Shown piece by piece: positions 17,925-25,262 of a DNA stretch of 45,980 nt. Each line of letters begins with the position of its first letter. Positions within the stretch are counted from its first letter, which is position 1. The notes under the pieces are model-generated. The model saw only the letters and a program-made list of their open reading frames with translations, searched no databases and was not told the origin of the DNA. This DNA is from Burkholderiales bacterium (lineage in GTDB: Bacteria; Pseudomonadota; Gammaproteobacteria; Burkholderiales; Burkholderiaceae_E), in NCBI GenBank assembly GCA_005798775.1, contig SYIM01000003.1:1-45980 (forward strand), given 5' to 3'. The position numbers were made by a program, and so were the translations under genes.

Positions 17925-18504
17925 GCGCTCGCCCGCCGAGCAGGGCGCTGACCAGGGCATCGAGCGTTCGATCATCCAGCGATCGCTTGCGATCCAGGTG
18001 GTGATAAACCAGGTAGCCGTCAAACGCCATCACCAGAAAATGGCCGAGATCGGTGCTCTCGAACAGCCTGCGCCGCGCCGGTGGCATACAGTCCAGCACC
18101 AACGCCTGCATACGCGCTTCCATCCAATTGAGCAGCACCGGACGATAGCCTTCGCCACGTTCCATGGTGGAAATCGCCTGAATGATGTTGTTGCCAAACC
18201 CGCTGTTGTCTTTCGGTATATCGCGCCAGAAGGTCCCCAGCACATGCGTCATACGTGCGCGCCGATCGCCGATCGTGGCGGCCTCTTCGGCAAGCGCTTC
18301 GATCCGGGCCCGGAGCCAGGGGTCGTACAGCTCATAGAGAATCTGAAGCTTCGAGCGGAAATAGACATAAACATTGGCAGTGGAGGTGCCTGCGCCAGCT
18401 GCAATCTTTGGCAGGCTGGTGGCGGTGTAGCCGTGACGCGAAAACAGGGTGTGTGCCGAACGCAGGATTGCGGCTCTCACTTCGGCTTTCTTGGTCTGTC
18501 CCAT
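17794..18504 (-). CDS. TetR-family transcriptional regulator
   Basis: This 236-residue protein has a TetR DNA-binding domain at residues 8-54: ILRSAHTLFSRHGYTATSLP, then IAAGAGTSTANVYVYFRSK. A helical ligand-binding domain follows to about residue 195. The last 40 residues are low-complexity Arg/Ala/Ser (RPSAQRAASERRRRSG) and come from the part that overlaps the amidase gene, so the functional protein probably ends before them. It lies 24 bases downstream of dctM on the same strand and is the last gene of the TRAP operon. It likely represses this operon and perhaps the divergent dioxygenase operon. The ligand is unknown. Confidence 0.87.
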   Translation of the reverse strand: MGQTKKAEVRAAILRSAHTLFSRHGYTATSLPKIAAGAGTSTANVYVYFRSKLQILYELYDPWLRARIEALAEEAATIGDRRARMTHVLGTFWRDIPKDNSGFGNNIIQAISTMERGEGYRPVLLNWMEARMQALVLDCMPPARRRLFESTDLGHFLVMAFDGYLVYHHLDRKRSLDDRTLDALVSALLGGRALSAPALARPSAQRAASERRRRSGPAPASRAASRSGRTRRSPIR

Positions 18505-18528
18505 GTTCGCGTGAGATGAAGGCGAAGC

Positions 18529-19821
18529 TCAACCCATCAGCCCGGGCAGCCAAAGCGCGATCGAGGGCACCGCCACCAGCAGCGACACCCTGATCAGGTC
18601 TGCAGTGACGAATGGCGCAAGCCCGCGGAAGATCGTGCGTGTCGCAATATCGGGCTGTACCTGATGGAGCACGAAAACGTTAAGCCCGACCGGTGGGGTG
18701 ATGAGCGCCACCTCAACCATGGTGACCACCAGAATGCCGAACCAGACCAGGTCATAGCCCAGACTGCTCACGATCGGATAAAACACCGGCACGGTCAGGA
18801 ACAGCATGGACATTGAATCGAGAATGCAGCCCAGCACCAGATAGACGAACAGGATCAGCACGATCACCATCCATGGTTTGGAAGCGATGCTCTGCACCGA
18901 GGCGCCCAGTGCCTTGGGAACGCCGGCGATGTCAATGAAATTGGAGAACACCAGCGCGCCGATCAACAGAATGAGAATGGAGCAGGTAGAGCGCGCCGCA
19001 TCGAGCAGCACCTCGATGAAACGGCCGCCTCCCAGTTCTCGGCGTACCGCTGCAAACAGAAATCCGGCGAAGGCGCCTACGCCCGCTGCCTCGGTGGGGG
19101 TGAACACACCGAGGTAGATACCGCCAATGATGAAAAGAAACAGCGCGGCCACCGCCCAGACTTTGCGCAGGCTCCTCAAACGCTCACGGGCTGGCGTCCG
19201 TTCGCCGGGTTTGCCGCTATCCGGATGCCGCCATACCGACCACAACACCGCACCCACATAAAGCAGTGTGCCCAGAAGTCCGGGGATCACTGCCGCAATG
19301 AAGAGCTTGCCTACGTCGGTACGGGTCATGAAGCCGTAGATCAGAAGCGGCACCGATGGCGGAATCATGATGCCCAGCGTTGCACCCGCTGCAACCGAGG
19401 CTGAGGCGAGTGAATCGGCGTAACCAAATCGTCGCATCGGGGGTAGTGACACCTTCGCCATGGTGGCTGCGGTGGCAAAGCTCGACCCGCAGACGCTTGC
19501 GAAGCCCGCGCTGGCGATGACTGATGACATGGCAAGGCCGCCTCGAAGGTGGCCCACGAACGCATTGGCCGCGCCGAACAATTCATCCGAGAGCCGCGAA
19601 GCGGTGATGAATCCACCCATCAGGATGAAGAGGGGAATGACCGAGAGTTCCTCATTCATCACGGTGTTAAAGCCCACCTGTCCCACCATGGCCAGCGCAG
19701 CGGGCACGCCCTGCAGGAGCGCGAATCCGCCAAAGCCGATCAGGAGCAGACCGAAGGCAATGGGCAGTCCTGCAAAGAGCAGTGCGAACAGCAGGAGGAA
19801 CGCGCCGATCGCAAGTGTCAT
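18529..19821 (-). CDS. dctM: TRAP transporter large permease (DctM family)
   Basis: This second DctM protein is 430 residues long, the normal length. Its conserved segments are VIPLFILMGGFITASRLSDE near residue 61, ASAGFASVCGSSFATAATMA near residue 103, AAGATLGIMIPPSVPLLIYG near residue 145, and FTPTEAAGVGAFAGF near residue 237. It carries the transport channel and Na+ coupling of a TRAP system. Its start lies one base after the dctQ stop. It resembles the DctM at 5126-6418 only at family level, so the two systems were not recently duplicated and probably import different compounds. Confidence 0.93.
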   Translation of the reverse strand: MTLAIGAFLLLFALLFAGLPIAFGLLLIGFGGFALLQGVPAALAMVGQVGFNTVMNEELSVIPLFILMGGFITASRLSDELFGAANAFVGHLRGGLAMSSVIASAGFASVCGSSFATAATMAKVSLPPMRRFGYADSLASASVAAGATLGIMIPPSVPLLIYGFMTRTDVGKLFIAAVIPGLLGTLLYVGAVLWSVWRHPDSGKPGERTPARERLRSLRKVWAVAALFLFIIGGIYLGVFTPTEAAGVGAFAGFLFAAVRRELGGGRFIEVLLDAARSTCSILILLIGALVFSNFIDIAGVPKALGASVQSIASKPWMVIVLILFVYLVLGCILDSMSMLFLTVPVFYPIVSSLGYDLVWFGILVVTMVEVALITPPVGLNVFVLHQVQPDIATRTIFRGLAPFVTADLIRVSLLVAVPSIALWLPGLMG

Positions 19822-19822
19822 C

Positions 19823-20314
19823 TCAGGATCTGCCTGGCTCGGCGTGACGGGAAAACAGACTGCGCAGAGCGAGCGTACCGAGCATCAACGCGCCGATCAT
19901 CGCGGCAGTAGCCATCAGGTAGCCAAGCGGTGCATAGGGAAAATTCAGTACTGGCGTGGTTTCGTCCATCGCGCCGAGTTTGCCCGCATGTACCCCGATC
20001 CGCCACGCCAGAAAACCGGTTCCGGCTGCGCTCACGCCATGGATCAGAAACAGGCGGACTCGCTGAACCGCGCCACGAAACAGATGATCGAAAAGACCTA
20101 GCGACAGATGTTCGTTGGTCCGGCAGAGAAGCGGTAGCGCCGTGAACGTCAGCGCGCCCATCTGCACCTGGATCATTTCGTAGCCCGCAGGTAACGGACT
20201 GGCGAACAGATACCGACCGCCGACATCGATCGCGACCGTGAGCATCAGACAGAAGAGCTGCGTCGCCACCAGGAAGCCGAGCGCCCGCACAGGCAGGCTG
20301 GAGCGGCGGGTCAT
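19823..20314 (-). CDS. dctQ: TRAP transporter small permease (DctQ family)
   Basis: This 163-residue protein has four hydrophobic helices (about residues 10-30, 45-65, 85-107 and 128-150). The family pattern is DVGGRYLFASPLPAGYEMIQ followed by CRTNEHLSLGLFDHLF. It bridges the periplasmic receptor and the DctM channel. It lies 45 bases after dctP and one base before dctM. Confidence 0.9.
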   Translation of the reverse strand: MTRRSSLPVRALGFLVATQLFCLMLTVAIDVGGRYLFASPLPAGYEMIQVQMGALTFTALPLLCRTNEHLSLGLFDHLFRGAVQRVRLFLIHGVSAAGTGFLAWRIGVHAGKLGAMDETTPVLNFPYAPLGYLMATAAMIGALMLGTLALRSLFSRHAEPGRS

Positions 20315-20359
20315 AGAGAGCCCTCGGAAGTCGGGCGCGCGGGCTGCGCGCCCGACCCC

Positions 20360-21385
20360 TTATTTATGTGCCGCAATGCTGGCTTTGAGCACAGCGAGTG
20401 CCGCCTTGGCATCGATACCGGTGGCCTGCGCTGACTTCAGCCAGTCGTCTTCAAAGGAGCGCAATGCTGATTCGAGCTCGGCGAGGTAAGGGCCCGAGGC
20501 CACCGTGACCTCCACGCCAGCGGTCTTCACGTTTTCGCGCGACTTGGCGGCCTCGGCATCCCAGTTGCGTCCGGCGATCCGGGACAGGCGCTCGCCCGAA
20601 AGCTTGAGAATGGCATCGCGGTCCGCCTGGGACAGCTGATTCCACTTGGCCTTGTTCACGCCAAAGAAGAAGGTCGCTGAGTAGATTCCCTTTGGGAAAT
20701 CGAGCAGATATCGGATCGTGCCCTGCAACGAAAAATCGGTGAACGATGAGGCGTCGATGAAGAGTCCATCGGTAACCCCTCGGCGCACCATCTCGGCGGC
20801 CTGCGGGCCAGGCGCGCGAATGCCCACGCCGCCCAGAGCTTTGGCGATATCCACGTTGATCGCAGCGCCCCCAGCGAGCTTCATGCCGTTCCAGTCAGCC
20901 ATTGACTTGAGCGGCTTTTTCGAAGTCCAGACCCGTCCGGGTTGAGCGGCCCAGATAGCGAGCAACTGAATACCGGCGTGTTCGTCGCGCGAGGCGAAGT
21001 GCTTGTCGGTCACCTGCCAGAGCGCCACAGACAGGGGTTCAGACAGGTCAGATAGGAACGGAAGTTCGCCCACCCGGGCGAGCGGGAAGCGCTGCGGGGT
21101 GTAGCCGTGCACGCTGAAAACTGCTTCGACGATGCTGTCTTTCACCATATCGAGCTGGGTGGGCGGCGGGCCCAGGCTGCTGGCAGTGACCTCAAAGCGG
21201 ACCCGCCCTTGCGTGGCGGTGGCCACTTCATCGGCCCAGGGCTTGATCGTGCGCGTCATGATCGGGTGGGTGGGCGGCAGCCAACCGTTGATGCGGAACA
21301 CGGTTTGCGCCTGGGCGGCAGCGCCCGCCAGGGTCAGGCTGAGCGCAAGGGTAGCGCCGGATAGGACGCGATGCAGACGGATCAT
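20360..21385 (-). CDS. dctP: TRAP transporter solute-binding protein (DctP family)
   Basis: This 341-residue periplasmic receptor starts with a signal peptide ending near AAAQAQT (residue 29). It continues with FRINGWLPPTHPIMTRTIKP and WADEVATATQGRVRFEV, then the HGYTPQRFPLARVGELPFL stretch and WNGMKLAGGAAINVDIAKAL. In the last of these the usual Arg of the ligand clamp is not obvious, because the segment reads GMKLAGG instead of G-x-K-x-R. Many DctP proteins bind acids through that Arg, so the ligand here may not be a simple carboxylate. GAGGAAA precedes the start. It opens the operon dctP-dctQ-dctM-tetR and is divergent from the Rieske operon. Confidence 0.9.
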   Translation of the reverse strand: MIRLHRVLSGATLALSLTLAGAAAQAQTVFRINGWLPPTHPIMTRTIKPWADEVATATQGRVRFEVTASSLGPPPTQLDMVKDSIVEAVFSVHGYTPQRFPLARVGELPFLSDLSEPLSVALWQVTDKHFASRDEHAGIQLLAIWAAQPGRVWTSKKPLKSMADWNGMKLAGGAAINVDIAKALGGVGIRAPGPQAAEMVRRGVTDGLFIDASSFTDFSLQGTIRYLLDFPKGIYSATFFFGVNKAKWNQLSQADRDAILKLSGERLSRIAGRNWDAEAAKSRENVKTAGVEVTVASGPYLAELESALRSFEDDWLKSAQATGIDAKAALAVLKASIAAHK

Positions 21386-21461
21386 CAGGGTTTCCTCGAT
21401 CGGTTGCGTGGACAGGCCACTGAACGTCGGCGGATATTAGCGAACGGCATTCGACTGTCAA

Positions 21462-21485
21462 GGATCTTCGATTGGATCTTCGATT
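21462..21485. repeat. tandem 12-bp direct repeat in divergent promoter region
   Basis: GGATCTTCGATT occurs twice head to tail and is followed by another GG. It lies in the 246-base gap between the TRAP operon (minus) and the Rieske operon (plus). Perfect spacing of 12 suggests either a recent slippage duplication or paired regulator half-sites. See also 21516-21541. Confidence 0.6.
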
Positions 21486-21515
21486 GGCTTGCGGACCGGG
21501 GCGGCCTGTTGTGCA

Positions 21516-21541
21516 AGCGAACTGCACACAGCGAACTGCAC
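21516..21541. repeat. second direct repeat in the same gap
   Basis: AGCGAACTGCAC occurs at 21516-21527 and again at 21530-21541, two bases apart. It sits about 90 bases before the Rieske alpha-subunit start. A pair of identical 12-mers with a 14-base period could bind a regulator such as the TetR protein encoded at 17794-18504. Confidence 0.6.
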
Positions 21542-21631
21542 CGGGTTGCCAAAACGGTAGCCCCATGTCCAGAATACCGAATGGCGTTTGCTTAATCCAA
21601 CACCCCTTAAATCTTCAACGCGGCCTTTCCC

Positions 21632-22966
21632 ATGCCTGTTACTGATTCGCAGGATCTTCGGTCGCTGGTTCGCCCGGATCGGGTCCATCACTCCGTTTAC
21701 GCTGATCCGGCATTGTTCAAGCTGGAGCTCGACCGTCTATTCGGTCGGACCTGGCTGTTGCTGGGCCATGCCTCGCAGGTGGCCCATCCCGGAGACTGGT
21801 TCACCACGCGAATGGGGCGCTTGCCGGTCATCGTGTCACGCGACGCGTCCGGTGCTGTGCGCGTTCTGGTCAATCGGTGTACGCATCGTGGCGCGCTGAT
21901 CTGTCATGAATCCAGCGGTCATTCGCGCGCCTTCGTGTGCCCCTACCATGGCTGGGGCTTCGAACTGGACGGTCGCCTCACTGGCGTGCCGGTGCCGCAG
22001 GGCTATGGTGCACAACCCCAGCGGATGTTCGCCGAAATGGGGTTACGCGCGGTGCCGCGGGTGGATCTCTACCGTGGCTTCATCTTTGCCAGCCTGTCGC
22101 CCTCGGGGCCTGATCTGGTCGACTTTCTCGGGCCGCTTGCGAGTTCATTTGATGATCTGGTCGATCGCGCACCCGACGGCGAAGTCGAGGTTGCCGGTGG
22201 CGTGTTCAAACACACTTACGAGGGTAACTGGAAGCTGGTGCTGGAAAATCACCTTGACGGTGTGCATCCCACCCACGTGCACATCTCGTCGGTGCATGTG
22301 GCGCGTGACGCGCCCGATCCCGGTCAACCGGAAAAATATGCCGATATTTCAATTCGGCAGATGCGCCAGAACGGTACGCCCGAACCGGTATGGGAGGCCG
22401 TTGGCATGTGGACCAGCGACTGGGGCCACGGCTACATGGGTGACTACCACTCCGATGGTCGGTTGGTGGTGGGGCTCAACAATCCAGTATTTGCGGAATA
22501 CCGAAAGCGGCTCGAGGGGCGGGTGGGCGCCGATGAAGCGCAGCGTATTCTGGGCGTCACGCGCTGGAACACCATCATCTATCCGAACGTGTCCTTCATG
22601 AGCCAGTTTCGGCAGTTGCGGATCGTTCACCCGCTTGCCGTCAATCGCACCGTGGTCTACACCTACAACCTCAGGCTGAAAGGCGCGCCCGAGCAGATGT
22701 TTCGCGATACCGTCGCGTTTTCCAATGTCGTGAACGGCACCGCATCCTGGGTGCTGACCGACGATCTCGAAGTGTATGGGCGGGTTCAGAAAGGACTGGA
22801 GTCGGCCCAGCCTGAGTGGGTGAATCTGGCGCGCGGCGTGGGGGGCGATGTGCCTGATGGTGCGCTTCTACGGGGCGGAACCGGTACGAGTGAAATATTC
22901 ATTCGTCGGCAGTTCGATACCTGGCTGCGTTATATGTGCGCCGATAGCTCAGGGAGCGCAGCATGA
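21632..22966 (+). CDS. aromatic-ring-hydroxylating dioxygenase, alpha subunit (Rieske)
   Basis: This 444-residue protein is the catalytic subunit of a Rieske non-haem iron oxygenase. The [2Fe-2S] ligands are Cys83 and His85 (NRCTHRGAL) and Cys103 and His106 (FVCPYHGWGF). The mononuclear iron site follows in VLENHLDGVHPTHVH with Asp209, His212 and His217. A later Asp in WVLTDDLEVYGRVQKG provides the third ligand. The beta-subunit gene overlaps it by four bases, so the enzyme is an alpha-beta hexamer type. It should place two oxygens on an aromatic ring. No ferredoxin or reductase gene is in the window, so its electron donors are encoded elsewhere. The substrate is unknown. Confidence 0.92.
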   Translation: MPVTDSQDLRSLVRPDRVHHSVYADPALFKLELDRLFGRTWLLLGHASQVAHPGDWFTTRMGRLPVIVSRDASGAVRVLVNRCTHRGALICHESSGHSRAFVCPYHGWGFELDGRLTGVPVPQGYGAQPQRMFAEMGLRAVPRVDLYRGFIFASLSPSGPDLVDFLGPLASSFDDLVDRAPDGEVEVAGGVFKHTYEGNWKLVLENHLDGVHPTHVHISSVHVARDAPDPGQPEKYADISIRQMRQNGTPEPVWEAVGMWTSDWGHGYMGDYHSDGRLVVGLNNPVFAEYRKRLEGRVGADEAQRILGVTRWNTIIYPNVSFMSQFRQLRIVHPLAVNRTVVYTYNLRLKGAPEQMFRDTVAFSNVVNGTASWVLTDDLEVYGRVQKGLESAQPEWVNLARGVGGDVPDGALLRGGTGTSEIFIRRQFDTWLRYMCADSSGSAA

Positions 22967-23481
22967 CGCGTCCTGCCGCTTCGCAGCCAGCCGACTTCGA
23001 TACTGCGCGCTTTGCTCGAATGGAGGACATTCGCCAGTTCCTGTTTCATGAAGCGCGTCTGCTTGATACCCACCAATTCGAAGACTGGCTCGCGCTCTTT
23101 ACCGATGATTCCACCTATTGGGTGCCACTCGAGGCTGCCCAGACCGATCCGCTGAGCACTTCGTCGATTATTCACGACGATCGAACGCTACTCGAGTTGC
23201 GCGTGCGCCAGATTACCCATCCCAGGGCGCATGCGCGGCGACCGCTCGCCCGGACCGTCCATCAGATCGGGAATGTTCAAATTCTCTCTAAGGACGCCAG
23301 CGAGCTGCGGGTGGCCTCCACGCTCATTCTGCTTGAGTACCGTCCCGAAGTGCAGCGTAGCTGGGCTGCGCTGGTCGAGCACCGCCTGCGGCGGGTCGAT
23401 GGGCGGCTCGCGATCGCAGCCAAGCGCGTCAACCTCATCAACTCCGAGGCGGAGTTGCCCGGCATTGCGTTTCTTCTTTGA
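22963..23481 (+). CDS. aromatic-ring-hydroxylating dioxygenase, beta subunit
   Basis: This 172-residue protein has the cone-shaped NTF2/SnoaL-like fold of Rieske oxygenase beta subunits. Typical stretches are RQFLFHEARLLDTHQFEDWL then ALFTDDSTYWVPLE, with RPLARTVHQIGNVQI later and a C-terminal RVDGRLAIAAKRVNLINSEAE. It starts on the ATGA overlap with the alpha-subunit stop. Its role is structural in the hexamer and it influences the active-site pocket in some members. Confidence 0.9.
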   Translation: MTRPAASQPADFDTARFARMEDIRQFLFHEARLLDTHQFEDWLALFTDDSTYWVPLEAAQTDPLSTSSIIHDDRTLLELRVRQITHPRAHARRPLARTVHQIGNVQILSKDASELRVASTLILLEYRPEVQRSWAALVEHRLRRVDGRLAIAAKRVNLINSEAELPGIAFLL

Positions 23482-23756
23482 GCGTCGATGCGCCCGATCG
23501 TTCAATGACTTCGGTCTCACCTGACTTTCTCGGTGTGACCGTGAATACCGTGTTGCCAGGGGTGGTTCTGTACGGTCTGCAATCCAGTCGTCTTCCTGAC
23601 GCCTACAAGCAGATGATTCTCGGGATGCAGTGCATCGCTGAACCCCTCGGCTGCGACGCCATCGCCAATGCGGTCGCTTTTCTCTGTTCGGAGGCGGCAC
23701 GCTTCATCACCGGTCAAGAGCTTGCAATCGATGGAGGGCTCACACATGGCGGCTGA
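23478..23756 (+). pseudogene. C-terminal remnant of a short-chain dehydrogenase (SDR)
   Basis: This 92-residue reading frame from a TTG at 23478 (an ATG at 23505 is an alternative start) matches only the last third of an SDR. It has GVTVNTVLPGVV, the strand after the active site, and then EPLGCDAIANAVAFLCSEAA, followed by FITGQELAIDGG at the C-terminus. The Rossmann Gly motif and catalytic Tyr-x-x-x-Lys are absent and no matching sequence lies upstream. It overlaps the beta-subunit stop and the next gene's start, so the junctions look tidy. In Rieske clusters this position usually holds the cis-dihydrodiol dehydrogenase, so the remnant was probably that gene. It could still be translated, but without catalytic function. 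Confidence 0.75.
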
Positions 23757-25221
23757 TTCATTCGCGGCACCGAAGGTTTGGCTCGACCTCGATCAGGCAG
23801 CGCTCGACCGCGCCTATGATCAGGCGCCGCATGCCCCCAACATGCAGCAGGTGCTCAAGCGCTATGAACTCGCGAGTGAGCGCGCGCACGGCCGGCTTGG
23901 CGCGCCCTCGAGGCATCGTTATGGACCGACTGAAGCGGAGGCGCTTGATTGCTTCAGGCCTCGGTCTCGCAGCACTTCACAAGGTCTCCTGCCCGCGTTG
24001 CTCTTCGTCCATGGCGGGGCATGGCGTGGCGGGCTGGCACGAAACTATGCGTTCATCGCCGACTCGTTCATCGACCGGGGCTGCGCGGTGCTGATCCCCG
24101 ACTTTGCGCCGGTCACCGAACTCGATGGCGACCTGGGCCGTATGACCGACCAGATCCGTCGCGCGATCGCCTGGGTATCGGCCAACGCCGAGGCGCTCGG
24201 TATCGATCCTGCGCGTATCCATCTGTTAGGGCATTCGTCGGGCGGGCATCTGAGCGCAGCCGCATTGCACACGAATTGGGCGTCGGAATTTTCGCTACGC
24301 ACGCATTCACCGGTGGCGAGCCTCACCGTGTGCAGCGGCATCTACGAACTGCAGCCGGTGCGCTTGTCGGCCCGGAGCGACTATGTGAGGCTGTCAGAAG
24401 ACCAGGTGAATGCGCTCAGCCCCATTCGCCATGTGGCGGCCCTGACCACGCCGCTTACGGTCGCCTGGGGTTCGCTCGAGAGTCCGGAATTTCAGCGTCA
24501 GGCGAACGACTATGCAGCGGCTGCCGAGGCGGCAGGGCGCGCGGTGACGCGGTGCGTCGTGGAAGGCTGCAATCACTTTGAAATTCTCGAGACGCTCGCG
24601 AGCCCCTACGGTGTATTGGGCCAGATGCTGCTCGAACGGGTGGCGGCGGTGGGGGCGACTCGCGGGCGATGGGTGTCAACGGGCGGGGCTTCGGCAGGTG
24701 GCGCAGCGCCGGCGGCCGGAGAGGCACCCGCTGCCTCCACAGGGCGGACGAGCGATGGGCGCGCTGACCTGCACTGGATGCAACTCGCGCTTGCCCAGTC
24801 TGTGGAAGCATTCGAGCGAGGCGACTGGCCGACCGGCGCTGTGCTGGTTCGCGACGGCCAGTTGCTCTCGACCGGCCAGAACCGGCAGGTCTCGCAATGC
24901 GACACCACTGTGCACGCCGAGACTGACGCCATTCGGCGTGCCGAAGCCATCCACGGGGTCGGTAGCACGCAGGGGGCAACCCTCTATTGCACGATGGAGC
25001 CGTGTCCAATGTGCGCCGGGGCTCTCAGGAATGCGGGCGTCGTGCGGGTAGTGCTCGCACTCCGACACGCAACACTCAAACGAACCGATCTGGGCCCCTA
25101 CCGGCTTGAGGACTTCTTTACCCTTACTGGTTGGCAACCCGAGCTGAACAGCGGCCCCCTTGAGGGCGACTACCTTGCGCTCAGACGTCGATGGGGCCGG
25201 GACCCGGTCAGAAGCGGCTAG
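23746..25221 (+). CDS. fusion of arylformamidase-like alpha/beta-hydrolase and zinc nucleoside-type deaminase
   Basis: The 491-residue protein starts at the ATG at 23746 (GGAGGG 7 bases upstream). Residues 1-305 form an alpha/beta-hydrolase of the kynurenine-formamidase type: oxyanion loop HGGAW (89-93), Ser164 in LGHSSGGH, and His277 in GCNHFEI. Residues 306-340 are an Ala/Gly-rich linker. Residues 342-491 form a cytidine-deaminase-like fold with TVHAETDAI (His390, Glu392) and EPCPMCAGAL (Cys420, Cys423). These are the Zn ligands and the proton-shuttling Glu of guanine, cytosine or tRNA-adenosine deaminases. Both active sites look intact and the frame is continuous, so this is a true fusion. 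It follows the Rieske genes with overlap. The C-terminal half could also be misannotated as tRNA-type deaminase, but the context is catabolic. Confidence 0.85.
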   Translation: MAADSFAAPKVWLDLDQAALDRAYDQAPHAPNMQQVLKRYELASERAHGRLGAPSRHRYGPTEAEALDCFRPRSRSTSQGLLPALLFVHGGAWRGGLARNYAFIADSFIDRGCAVLIPDFAPVTELDGDLGRMTDQIRRAIAWVSANAEALGIDPARIHLLGHSSGGHLSAAALHTNWASEFSLRTHSPVASLTVCSGIYELQPVRLSARSDYVRLSEDQVNALSPIRHVAALTTPLTVAWGSLESPEFQRQANDYAAAAEAAGRAVTRCVVEGCNHFEILETLASPYGVLGQMLLERVAAVGATRGRWVSTGGASAGGAAPAAGEAPAASTGRTSDGRADLHWMQLALAQSVEAFERGDWPTGAVLVRDGQLLSTGQNRQVSQCDTTVHAETDAIRRAEAIHGVGSTQGATLYCTMEPCPMCAGALRNAGVVRVVLALRHATLKRTDLGPYRLEDFFTLTGWQPELNSGPLEGDYLALRRRWGRDPVRSG

Positions 25222-25262
25222 CGGGGCGCCGCCCGGCTGGGCGCTGATCCGAGGGCCCCACC

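Noticed and set aside
10763-25221. Complete kynurenine-anthranilate pathway (kynureninase, formamidase-like fusion, Rieske enzyme)
   Set aside because: The genes are 10 kb apart in separate operons, and neither the formamidase nor the dioxygenase substrate can be told from sequence. It is kept only as a hypothesis.
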